Assembly: GCF_014170335.1 (NCBI RefSeq) | Contig: NZ_LZZS01000005.1 | Span: 496,001 to 560,000 of the forward strand | Direction: 5' to 3' | DNA: 64,000 bases | Origin: Achromobacter sp. UMC46 | GTDB taxonomy: Bacteria > Pseudomonadota > Gammaproteobacteria > Burkholderiales > Burkholderiaceae_B | Part shown: piece by piece, positions 16,486 to 24,401 of the stretch | How positions within the stretch are numbered: position 1 is the stretch's first letter | Layout of the letters: each line of letters begins with the position of its first letter | Notes under the pieces: generated by a model | The model's input: only the letters and a program-made list of their open reading frames with translations | Told to the model about the DNA's origin: nothing | The model's database searches: none | Program-made: the position numbers and the translations under genes

Positions 16486-17484
16486 ATGCCTCCCCCATAC
16501 CAAACCGTACAGTTCGTCGGTCACAGTTTGTGCTCGGCGCCAAAGCAGGATGCGCAAGGCAACCTGACTTATTTGGGCAATGCCAACACCAACCAGGACT
16601 ACGCCCTGCGATGCGACGTGGTGGACCAGGCGATCCAACAGGCGGTACGGCAGGACAGTATCGACAACAACCCCAGGTGCCTGAAGATCTACATGATGCC
16701 GGAGTTCTTTTTCCGCGGCGTGGACGGGGCCTATCCGGTAGACCGGACATCGGCAGTCGTGTTGAAACTGCAAGAGCTGGTCCGAAGGCCGGAATACAAG
16801 GACTGGCTCTTTGTGTTCGGCACCATCCTTTCTCAAAGCATCGACACCGGGGTTGACCGATACCAGGCGTATAACCACTGCCTTATCCAGAAGGGCGGCG
16901 CAACGCCAGCCCCGGAAGACGGCCGTCTCGTCATCAAAGAGTTCAAGTCCACCATCGACTTCATCAAATGGCAAAGCCTTTCCGCCGGTAGGAACCTCTT
17001 TCCGCTGACGGACGAATGGACCGATCACCTGAGCCGGCTGCCGTCATCCATGGCCGGCATCCCCAGCAGCGAACGGCAGTTGCGCCACGACGACGGACAC
17101 TGCATTTTTGTTCTGGACGGCCTGACGATCGGGGTCGAAATCTGCCTGGATCATCTGATGCAGAGAATCAAGAACTCCATGACGCCGCCTGCCCTGGACA
17201 TCCAGCTGGTGACCTCGTGCGGCATGCAGTTGATCGACTCGGCGTTGAATCTGCGGGACGGCGGTTTGGCCTTTTGCACCGATGGTGCCGCGCAGGACGG
17301 CAGCACACCTCCCGGGCTCCCGTACAAGACAGAAGTCAAAACCGTTACGAACGGCCAGATCCAAGCCGTGACCGCGACCCATGGCGGCCGGGTCCGGCGG
17401 GTGCCGCTGGCCATTCCCGCCGCGGCCGCACTGTTCTACGGCGGCGCAGGCAGCCTGGAAATCCACCCTGCCCTGCCGCTTTAA
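16486..17484 (+). CDS. Nitrilase-fold (carbon-nitrogen hydrolase) enzyme of the A-B cassette
   Basis: A 332-residue protein with the nitrilase catalytic set: Glu73 in YMMPEFFFRG, Lys151 or Lys154 in VIKEFKSTIDF, and Cys220 in TIGVEICLDH, plus the family's YNHCLIQKGG strand. Nitrilase-superfamily members cleave C-N bonds in nitriles or amides, or transfer acyl groups. The spacing between Lys and Cys is long and includes an inserted region (about residues 163-205), so it is a divergent branch. There is no signal peptide. AAGGA lies eight bases before the ATG. It follows protein B by 54 bases in the same A/T-richer codon style, suggesting one transferred operon. Its substrate and its link to the coiled-coil pair are unknown. 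Confidence 0.8.
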   Translation: MPPPYQTVQFVGHSLCSAPKQDAQGNLTYLGNANTNQDYALRCDVVDQAIQQAVRQDSIDNNPRCLKIYMMPEFFFRGVDGAYPVDRTSAVVLKLQELVRRPEYKDWLFVFGTILSQSIDTGVDRYQAYNHCLIQKGGATPAPEDGRLVIKEFKSTIDFIKWQSLSAGRNLFPLTDEWTDHLSRLPSSMAGIPSSERQLRHDDGHCIFVLDGLTIGVEICLDHLMQRIKNSMTPPALDIQLVTSCGMQLIDSALNLRDGGLAFCTDGAAQDGSTPPGLPYKTEVKTVTNGQIQAVTATHGGRVRRVPLAIPAAAALFYGGAGSLEIHPALPL

Positions 17485-17529
17485 CCCCGAGGACAGATCA
17501 ATCAAGCCAGGCAGCGGGCAGTGGCGGCC

Positions 17530-18819
17530 CTACCCCGCCGCCCTGCCCAAAAACTCCAGCACGGCCAGATAAGACCCTTCGTTGCCCGCCGCATTCGCGG
17601 CGGGCGTGCCGCCCGCGTCCAGAAGCAGCCCCGACATGGCATGCGGCTTGCTGATCAATGTGGCCGGCAGGTAGGGATAGTGCACGTGGTGCCCCGCCCC
17701 CATGCAGACATGATGGAACGTGGGCAGGCCGTGCGACTGGCGTTGCCGCATCACGATTTCCGAATAAGCGGTGCTGGGCCAGAACCCGTCGTCGGACGCG
17801 CTGACCAGCATGACCGGGCCGGGATAATTTTCCACCGGGATGCGGGCGCGCTCGAACGCGACGCTGTCGCGGGTCGCGCTTAAGAACGCATGGGTCTGGC
17901 GGTAAGGCGGTTCGGACGCGTAGGCCGCTTCCCAGTCGGCGCTGGCGTTGTCCTGCCACAGGTGCGGCAGCGGTTGGCCGCCCTGAGTCCAGACCTGCGC
18001 ATTGCGGCCGGTGCCGGGCGCGCCGGCGCTGACCACGCCATGCGTGACGGGCGACGGCACATAGGCGACGACCGCGCTGACCAGCTCGGGATAGTGCGAA
18101 GCCACCAGCAGCGAGGTCTCGCCGCCCCGGCTGATGCCGGACAGCGCCACAAAACCGTCGCGCGGCGCCAGTTCCGCGCGCGCCCACTGCAGCACGTTCT
18201 GGAAGTACTCCAGCGGCATGTCGTTCAGGTATTTGGGCCGCCCTTCGTAATTGAAGATGGCCAAGGCCAGGCATTGGAATCCCCGGGCGGCGAAGAGCGC
18301 GGCGCGCGGCGCGTTGACGCCGCCCGACGAGCCGTTCATATAGATGACCAGCGGATGCGGTCCGGGGCCAGCAGGCGTATAGAGTTCGCCCGACACCGTC
18401 ATGCCGCCGACCTGCTCGCGCACTGCGCGATGGGTCACGCCCTCTTCCACGAATTCCTGCACCAGCCGCGCCGAGGCGTGTCGCACGCCGTCGGTCGCCT
18501 CGATCTGGATGACCAGCGGTTCCGTACGGTCGGGCGGAAACACCACTCGGCTCATGTCTTCGCACACCATCGACCACACGAGGCCCATGGCCGAGGGTTC
18601 GGCATAGCTGCCCGACACGGGGCTGTCGCGGCCCAGGTCCAGGCTGCCGTCGTGGCCTGCCACGAAGACGGCTTGGGAACGCCACGGGGCGCCGCACATC
18701 TGCATGGTGGCCGTGACGGTCATGAAGGCATAGGCCGGAAAGCCGTCGATGCGGATGTCGCGGGCGACGTCGATCAGGGCGAATTCGGGTGTAACGGTAA
18801 TGCGGGCTTGTTCGGTCAC
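17530..18819 (-). CDS. Acyl-CoA thioesterase/BAAT-family hydrolase
   Basis: A 429-residue protein of two parts: an N-terminal beta-sandwich like the acyl-CoA thioesterase/bile acid-CoA amino acid N-acyltransferase N-domain (residues about 10-135) and a C-terminal alpha/beta hydrolase with the nucleophile elbow GISRGGE near residue 240 and the late His in GAGHHVHYPY. In the thioesterase branch the nucleophile is Ser, as here; the conjugating enzymes use Cys. It probably hydrolyses an acyl-CoA. The start is a GTG at 18819. It lies nine bases downstream of a Bug receptor gene on the same strand, so the two are co-transcribed and may concern the same organic acid. Confidence 0.85.
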   Translation of the reverse strand: MTEQARITVTPEFALIDVARDIRIDGFPAYAFMTVTATMQMCGAPWRSQAVFVAGHDGSLDLGRDSPVSGSYAEPSAMGLVWSMVCEDMSRVVFPPDRTEPLVIQIEATDGVRHASARLVQEFVEEGVTHRAVREQVGGMTVSGELYTPAGPGPHPLVIYMNGSSGGVNAPRAALFAARGFQCLALAIFNYEGRPKYLNDMPLEYFQNVLQWARAELAPRDGFVALSGISRGGETSLLVASHYPELVSAVVAYVPSPVTHGVVSAGAPGTGRNAQVWTQGGQPLPHLWQDNASADWEAAYASEPPYRQTHAFLSATRDSVAFERARIPVENYPGPVMLVSASDDGFWPSTAYSEIVMRQRQSHGLPTFHHVCMGAGHHVHYPYLPATLISKPHAMSGLLLDAGGTPAANAAGNEGSYLAVLEFLGRAAG

Positions 18820-18828
18820 GTCGCTTCC

Positions 18829-19815
18829 TCAGGCTTTCAGGTCAGTCTTGGGCACGCCGTTGGCCTTGATGACCTGGGCCCACATGGCGGATTCGTCGGC
18901 GATCACTTTGTCCAGATCGGCGGAAGACGTGAACTCCACCGCCACGCCCTGCTCGGCGAACTGCTGGATCAGGCCGGGGTCGCGCGTGCCTTCGCGCACC
19001 GCGTTCTCCAGCGTTTTCACGACGTTCGCCGGCATCGCGGCGGGGCCGGAGATCATCATGCGCGTGTAGAGTTCGAAGCCGTCCACGCCGGCCTCCTTCA
19101 TGGTGGGCACGTCGGGCAGGCTGGACAGGCGCTTGTCGGCCGTCACGGCCAGCACCTGCAACTTGCCGGACTTGATGTTGGCCAACGCCGACGTCGGGAA
19201 ATCGAACGTGCTTTGCACGGTGCCCGCCATCAGGTCCAGCAGCGCGGGGCCGCTGCCCTTGTAGGGCACGTCCTGGAACTGGGTGCCAGTCTTGGACTGG
19301 AAATGCAGCAGCGCCAGGTGATTGATGATGCCCCGCCCGGCGTGGGCGCAGGTGATGTCGCCCGGCTTCTTCTTGGCCAGCGCAATGAATTCCTGCACGT
19401 TCTTCACGCCCAGCGCGGGGTGCACGATCAGCAGCATGGGCGACTTGCCCATCGACCCGAGTTGCTTGAAGTCCGATTGCTGGTACGGCAGATTGTTGTA
19501 CAGCAAGGGATTCAGGATCATGCCGTTGGTGCCGGCGAACCCCAGCGTATAGCCGTCCGGCTCGGCCCGCGCGACCGCCACCGTGGCGATGATGGCCTGG
19601 CCGCCCGGGCGGTTCTCGACGACCACGGTCTGCTTAAGCGTCTTGCCCATGCGTTCGGCCAGCGCACGGGCGGCGATGTCCGTCAGGCCGCCGGGCGCAA
19701 AGCCCACCAGCAACCGCACCGGGCGCGTCGGGAACGCACTTTGGGCCCAGACGGGGCGGGACATCAGGGGCAGCGCGGCAAGCGCGCCCAGGGCATGGCG
19801 GCGATTCATTCGCAT
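18829..19815 (-). CDS. Bug-family periplasmic substrate-binding protein
   Basis: A 328-residue protein with a signal peptide (MRMNRRHALGALAALPL, cleaved after WAQ) and the Bug/TctC signature FPTRPVRLLVGFAPGGLTDI. Other landmarks are VVENRPGGQAIIA, DVPYKGSGPALLDL and DVPTMKEAGVDGFE. Such receptors bind carboxylates or amides for tripartite tricarboxylate transporters. No TctA/TctB membrane genes occur in this window, so it is an orphan receptor, usual in Bordetella and Achromobacter. The BAAT-family hydrolase follows in the same transcript. Confidence 0.93.
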   Translation of the reverse strand: MRMNRRHALGALAALPLMSRPVWAQSAFPTRPVRLLVGFAPGGLTDIAARALAERMGKTLKQTVVVENRPGGQAIIATVAVARAEPDGYTLGFAGTNGMILNPLLYNNLPYQQSDFKQLGSMGKSPMLLIVHPALGVKNVQEFIALAKKKPGDITCAHAGRGIINHLALLHFQSKTGTQFQDVPYKGSGPALLDLMAGTVQSTFDFPTSALANIKSGKLQVLAVTADKRLSSLPDVPTMKEAGVDGFELYTRMMISGPAAMPANVVKTLENAVREGTRDPGLIQQFAEQGVAVEFTSSADLDKVIADESAMWAQVIKANGVPKTDLKA

Positions 19816-19884
19816 ACGGGTCTCCGGCTAGGAAACGGTATGTTGTATGCAATTTGATTTGCCCGCCATTTAGGGATTTCCCGC

Positions 19885-19911
19885 GAAAAAAATGCCGGCA
19901 TCGCCGGCATT
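19885..19911 (-). terminator. Intrinsic terminator of the TRAP operon
   Basis: Arms AATGCCGGC and GCCGGCATT (19891-19911) with a three-base loop are followed, reading the minus strand, by a run of seven T. It lies just past the stop of the dctM-type gene. Confidence 0.85.
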
Positions 19912-19940
19912 CCTTTGACTTGCAGCGCAGCGGGCACCCG

Positions 19941-21602
19941 CTACTTGAACCCGGCCGCAGGGTCGTCGCTGCCGTAGGTGCTGGTGCCGTAAGACGTGTC
20001 CACCTCGATCTTCACCTTGCTGGCGTCGACCTCCGCGGCATCGCTCTTGTAGTGCATGACCAGGCCCGGGAACGCCATCACGGCGGCCACCATCGCCAGC
20101 TGGATCACGATGAAGGGGATCGAGCCTCGGTAGATCTGGCCCGTGGTCACGGGTTCGATCATCTTGCCGGTCACCTTGTCCTTATACCGATCCTTGGGCG
20201 CCACCGATCGCAGGTAGAACAACGCGAAGCCGAATGGCGGATGCATGAACGAGGTCTGCATGTTCACCGCCAGCAGGACGCCGAACCAGATCAGGTCGAT
20301 GCCCAGCTTGTCGGCCACCGGGCCCAGCAGCGGCACGATGATGAAGGCCAATTCGAAGAAGTCCAGGAAGAACGCCAGCACGAACGTCAGGATGCTGACC
20401 GCGATCAGGAAGCCCATTTCGCCGCCGGGCAGGCTGACCAGCAGGTGTTCCACCCACAAATCGCCGTTGACGCCGCGGAAGGTCAGGCCGAACACCGTGG
20501 AGCCCACCAGGATGAACACCACGAAGGTGGACAGCTTGGTGGTGGTGTCCATGGCCTGCTTCATCAGGTTCAGCGTCAGGCGGCCGCGGATCATGGCCAT
20601 GACGATGGCGCCCACGGCCCCCATTGCGCCGCCTTCGGTCGGCGTGGCGACGCCGATGAAGATCGTGCCCAGCACCAGGAAGATCAGGAACAGCGGCGGG
20701 ATCATCACGAATGTGACGCGCTCGGCCAGGGCCGAGAGCATGCCGATCTTGAAGACCTTGTTGACGCCCGCGATGATGAAGGCGGTCAGGCCCCAGATCA
20801 GCAGCGACAGCACGATCTGCTCGTCCACCGGCGCCGTGTCGGCTTCGATGTACTGGCCGACGAAGTACGCCGACAGCGCCGAAATCACCATCAGCACCAG
20901 CAGCGAACGGCCGCCGCGCGTGCCGTTGCTTTCCTGGAACGAGCGCGCTTCTTCGGGCAACGCGGGCGCCGACTCCGGTTTCAGGTACGACTTGATGATG
21001 ACGAACACGACATACGTGCCCGCCAGCAGGAAGCCAGGCAGGATCGCGCCGCGGTACATGTCGCCGATGGAGCGGCCCAGCTGGTCGGCCAGGATGATCA
21101 GCACCAGCGACGGCGGGATGATCTGCGACAAGGTGCCTGACGCGGCGATGATGCCGCTGGCCAGCCTGCGGTCATAGCCGTAGCGCAGCATGATGGGCAG
21201 CGAGATCAAGCCCATCGAGATCACCGACGCCGACACGACGCCCGTGGTGGCGGCCAGCATCGCACCCACGAACACCACGGCGATCGCCAGGCCGCCGCGC
21301 ACGGTGCCGAACAGTTGGCCGATGGTCTCCAGCAAGTCTTCGGCCATGCCTGATCGTTCAAGCACCAGCCCCATCAAGGTGAAAAATGGCACCGCCAGCA
21401 AGGTGTCGTTGGAGATGATGCCGAATATGCGTTGCGGCAAGGCCTGGAACAAGGCGGCGTTCAACAGCCCCAGCTCGATGCCGATCAGCGCGAAAAGGAT
21501 GCCGTTGGCCGCCAGCGCGAACGCCACGGGAAAGCCCATCAGCAGGAACACCACCAGCGTGGCGAACATGATGGGGGCCATGTTTGCAGTCAGAAATTCC
21601 AT
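19941..21602 (-). CDS. TRAP transporter large permease (DctM), 2-oxoacid type
   Basis: A 553-residue, very hydrophobic protein starting MEFLTANMAPIMFATLVVFL at the ATG 21602, two bases after the small-permease stop. It has the dozen or so helices of DctM subunits and conserved patches such as MGLISLPIMLRYGYDRRLAS and TEGGAMGAVGAIVMAMI. It is longer than the usual 425-430 residues because of an insertion with a charged loop around residues 210-250, as in the TakP-linked branch. Located in the inner membrane, it is the sodium-coupled translocator for the substrate held by the DctP-type receptor upstream. The 3' end is followed by a strong terminator. Confidence 0.93.
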   Translation of the reverse strand: MEFLTANMAPIMFATLVVFLLMGFPVAFALAANGILFALIGIELGLLNAALFQALPQRIFGIISNDTLLAVPFFTLMGLVLERSGMAEDLLETIGQLFGTVRGGLAIAVVFVGAMLAATTGVVSASVISMGLISLPIMLRYGYDRRLASGIIAASGTLSQIIPPSLVLIILADQLGRSIGDMYRGAILPGFLLAGTYVVFVIIKSYLKPESAPALPEEARSFQESNGTRGGRSLLVLMVISALSAYFVGQYIEADTAPVDEQIVLSLLIWGLTAFIIAGVNKVFKIGMLSALAERVTFVMIPPLFLIFLVLGTIFIGVATPTEGGAMGAVGAIVMAMIRGRLTLNLMKQAMDTTTKLSTFVVFILVGSTVFGLTFRGVNGDLWVEHLLVSLPGGEMGFLIAVSILTFVLAFFLDFFELAFIIVPLLGPVADKLGIDLIWFGVLLAVNMQTSFMHPPFGFALFYLRSVAPKDRYKDKVTGKMIEPVTTGQIYRGSIPFIVIQLAMVAAVMAFPGLVMHYKSDAAEVDASKVKIEVDTSYGTSTYGSDDPAAGFK

Positions 21603-21604
21603 GG

Positions 21605-22267
21605 TCAGCGTCCGTCCTGTCCGTTCTGGTCGCGGGCGCCGCCTGGCGCCTGCCCGCCTTGCGCCGCCAGGGCGCGCTCTTCGCGCAGCCGCGCTTCTTC
21701 CGCGATTTCCTGGGCCAGTGCTTCCTCGGCCGAAATATCGGTTGCGCGGGCGCCCGGATCGGGGCACTTGCCCATCAGGAATCCAACGCACTTGATCAGG
21801 TGGGACAACCCCGCCAGCACCAGCAAGGCGAAGCCGACCGGGATCAGCAATTTCACAGGCCAGCGCACCAGGCCGCCGGTGTTGGACGACTGCTCGTTGC
21901 TCACGAACGAATCGACGAACATCGGCCACGACAGATATGTGATCAAGAGGCAGGCGGGCATCAGGAAGAAGATGACGCCGAAAATGTCGATGTAGATCTG
22001 CTTGCGGCGCGGCAGGCGCGACGACAACACATCCACGCGCACGTGCTCGTTCTTCAGCAGCGTGTACCCGGCGGCCAGCAGGAAGATGGCGCCGAACAGG
22101 TACCACTGCAATTCAAGCCACGCGTTGGAACTGATCTGGAAGGTCTTGCGGACGACGGCATTGCCGGCGCTGACCAGGACGACGACCAGCGTCAACCACG
22201 TCACGCACCGGCCGACCACCGTGTTGATCGCATCGATCAACCGGGATAGGGCTAATAGGGCATTCAT
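21605..22267 (-). CDS. TRAP transporter small permease (DctQ)
   Basis: A 220-residue protein with four membrane helices (about residues 18-40, 50-70, 92-115 and 135-158) and the DctQ feature NAWLELQWYLFGAIFLLAAG. The start is taken at the ATG 22267 (MNALLALSRLIDAIN), as the in-frame extension to 22309 is unlike the family. The C-terminal 50 residues are an unusual Ala/Glu/Arg-rich, probably cytoplasmic tail. Order on the minus strand is receptor, DctQ, DctM, all close-packed, so one operon. Confidence 0.9.
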   Translation of the reverse strand: MNALLALSRLIDAINTVVGRCVTWLTLVVVLVSAGNAVVRKTFQISSNAWLELQWYLFGAIFLLAAGYTLLKNEHVRVDVLSSRLPRRKQIYIDIFGVIFFLMPACLLITYLSWPMFVDSFVSNEQSSNTGGLVRWPVKLLIPVGFALLVLAGLSHLIKCVGFLMGKCPDPGARATDISAEEALAQEIAEEARLREERALAAQGGQAPGGARDQNGQDGR

Positions 22268-22392
22268 GTCGGATATCCGGACCCGCGCAAGGGCAAGGCG
22301 CGCAGTCAATGAGCAACTCGGGAGAGGAGAAAACCAGCAAGCGCGCGCGGATGCGGCACATCCGCGCGCGCCGGCACGATCAGGTCCGCCGC

Positions 22393-23484
22393 TTACTTGC
22401 GGTTGATCGTGCCCATGTAGCTGTCATAGCTGCCTTCGGCGACGCGGAACCAGGGCAGTTCGTTGTCGCGGAAATTCTTCATGCTTTCGTAGACTTTCTT
22501 GAACACCGGGCTCTTGGCGCTCATTTCGTCGTACAGCTTGACCGATTCCGCGAAGCACGCGTCCATGACGGGCTTGGGGAACGATTGCAGCTTGGCGCCC
22601 TGGGCGATCAGGCGGCGCAGCGCGGCGGGGTTCTCGGCGTCGTACTTGGCGATCATGTCGTTGGTCGCGGCAGCGGATGCCTGCGCCAGGATGGCCTGGT
22701 AGTGCTTGGGCAGCTTGTTGTAGGCGTCCTGGTTGACGTAGAGCGACACTTGCAGCGTGCCTTCCCACCAGCCGGGGTAGTAGTAGTGCGGGGCGACCTT
22801 GTTGAAGCCCAGCTTCTCATCGTCGTAGGGGCCGATCCATTCGGCCGCGTCGATGGTGCCCTTTTCCAGCGCCGGGTAGATGTCGCCGCCGGCGATCTGC
22901 TGCGGCACGACGCCCAGGCGCGACAGCACGGCGCCCGCAAAGGCGCTGACGCGGAACTTCAGGCCCTTCAGGTCGTCGACCGTCTTGATTTCCTTGCGGA
23001 ACCAGCCGCCCATCTGCGTACCGGTATAGCCGCAGGGGAAGTTGACGATGTTGTAGGTCTTGAAGACCTCGCGCAGCAGCGACAGGCCGTCGCCGTGGCG
23101 CATCCACGAATTCATCTGGCGCGTGTTCAGACCGAACGGAACGGCGGCGTCGAAGCTCAGGACCGGGTCTTTGCCGTAGTAGTAGTACGACGCGCTGTGG
23201 CCGCATTCGATCGTGCCGTTCTGCACGCCGTCCAGCACTTGCAGGGCCGGGACGATTTCGCCGGCCGGGAACACACGGATGGAAAACTTGCCGCCGGTGG
23301 CCTCGGACACGTACTTGGCGACGCTTTCGCCGCCCGAAAAGATGGCGTCGGCGCTACGCGGGAAGCTGGAGGCCAGGCGCCAGTTCAGCGTGGGGGCTTC
23401 CTGGGCGATGGCGGGCACTGCCAGGGTGGCGCCGCCTGCTGCGGCCCCCAAGGTGGCTTTCTTCAAAAACGAACGGCGTTGCAT
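22393..23484 (-). CDS. TRAP substrate-binding protein, TakP-like (2-oxoacid)
   Basis: A 363-residue receptor starting MQRRSFLKKATLGAAAGG at the ATG 23484, with GGGAG six bases upstream; the ORF's upstream extension is not coding-like. The twin-arginine signal is followed by the mature start LNWRLASSFPRSADAIF. From memory it resembles the 2-oxoacid receptor TakP of Rhodobacter very closely through PALEKGTIDAAEWIGPYDD and YYYPGWWEG. It therefore probably binds pyruvate, 2-oxobutyrate or similar acids in the periplasm and feeds the DctQM pair that follows. Confidence 0.92.
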   Translation of the reverse strand: MQRRSFLKKATLGAAAGGATLAVPAIAQEAPTLNWRLASSFPRSADAIFSGGESVAKYVSEATGGKFSIRVFPAGEIVPALQVLDGVQNGTIECGHSASYYYYGKDPVLSFDAAVPFGLNTRQMNSWMRHGDGLSLLREVFKTYNIVNFPCGYTGTQMGGWFRKEIKTVDDLKGLKFRVSAFAGAVLSRLGVVPQQIAGGDIYPALEKGTIDAAEWIGPYDDEKLGFNKVAPHYYYPGWWEGTLQVSLYVNQDAYNKLPKHYQAILAQASAAATNDMIAKYDAENPAALRRLIAQGAKLQSFPKPVMDACFAESVKLYDEMSAKSPVFKKVYESMKNFRDNELPWFRVAEGSYDSYMGTINRK

Positions 23485-23843
23485 GCAAGTCTCCCAACTT
23501 TGGATAAAGTTTGTGCTGGTCCCGGGGCGGTTTGGTGGAGCCCCTGGCGCGATCCAGTGGGTAACAAATGGTCGCGCTTGTGATTTTGGGGGCGATGCTA
23601 TCGGCAAATTTATGCCGGGACGTAGCGGGAAAACCCTTGCCGTAAGTTTCGTGAAATCTTTCTCCTTCTAACCGCTGGTATGACCAGCAGGTGCGGGAAC
23701 CGCCTTCTGCTCTGCTTGGAAGACCGTATCAGCTGGCGTTCAGCAGCGCAGGCAGCCTGAATAAACAGGCGCTTTTATATAACTAGAAAATATTTAGCTC
23801 AGGGCGGCCACCACCGCATTGGCGGCGGCCCCCTGCCCTGGCC
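23485..23843. other. Intergenic region upstream of the TakP-like TRAP operon
   Basis: This 359 bp region contains no convincing gene. It lies between the receptor start (minus strand) and the end of the DUF1415 gene, so it must carry the operon promoter. It is more A/T-rich than its surroundings, most of all at 23770-23800 (TATATAACTAGAAAATATTT), but I cannot single out -10/-35 elements with confidence. Confidence 0.5.
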
Positions 23844-24401
23844 TCAGGCCTTGGCCATCAGCTTCTTCCAGCCGTCCAGACCCAGCTTGTTCATCGTGCC
23901 GATGTTCTTTTCGTAGATCTCGGAGGCGTCCGGGAAGGACTCCACCGCGCGGTCGATGCTGTCTTCGCGCAGCAGGTGCAGGATGGGGTACGGCGACCGG
24001 TTCGTGAAGTTCTCGATATCGTCCGGCTGCGTATCGGCGAACTGGAACAGTGGATGGAACGTCGCCACCTGCAGTTCGCCCACCAGGCGCATGCGCTTGA
24101 GCAGGCGATCGGACAACTCTTCGAAATCGTTGAAATCCAGGAAGTCGTCCAGCGCGTCGGGAATGATCAGCAAGGTCGTGTCGATCTTTTCAGGATCGGT
24201 CTCGGCCAGCAGCGCCAGCTCGTCCTGCAGGTCGGTCAGCACGCCCTCGGCGTCGGTGGCGTCGCTGACGGCGAAGCGGATCTGGTCTTTGACCTGAACC
24301 GCTTTCGCGAACGGACAGAGGTTCAGGCCGATCACGGCCTTCGTCAGCCAATCGCGGGTTTCGGCCACCACGTTGGCGTAGGCGTCGGAAGTGGAAATCA
24401 T
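23844..24401 (-). CDS. DUF1415 family protein
   Basis: A 185-residue soluble protein of the DUF1415 family, recognised by WLTKAVIGLNLCPFAKAV near residue 20, TTLLIIPDALDDFLDFNDF near 90 and TNRSPYPILHLLREDSIDRA near 135. No biochemical role is established for the family that I know of; the Cys and His positions are conserved. Its ATG overlaps the stop of the M20 peptidase gene (ATGA at 24398-24401), so the two are translationally coupled. Confidence 0.9.
   Translation of the reverse strand: MISTSDAYANVVAETRDWLTKAVIGLNLCPFAKAVQVKDQIRFAVSDATDAEGVLTDLQDELALLAETDPEKIDTTLLIIPDALDDFLDFNDFEELSDRLLKRMRLVGELQVATFHPLFQFADTQPDDIENFTNRSPYPILHLLREDSIDRAVESFPDASEIYEKNIGTMNKLGLDGWKKLMAKA

Noticed and set aside
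17890-19857. 655-codon open frame on the plus strand
   Set aside because: Runs antisense across two real genes (BAAT-family hydrolase and Bug receptor), spanning their boundary.
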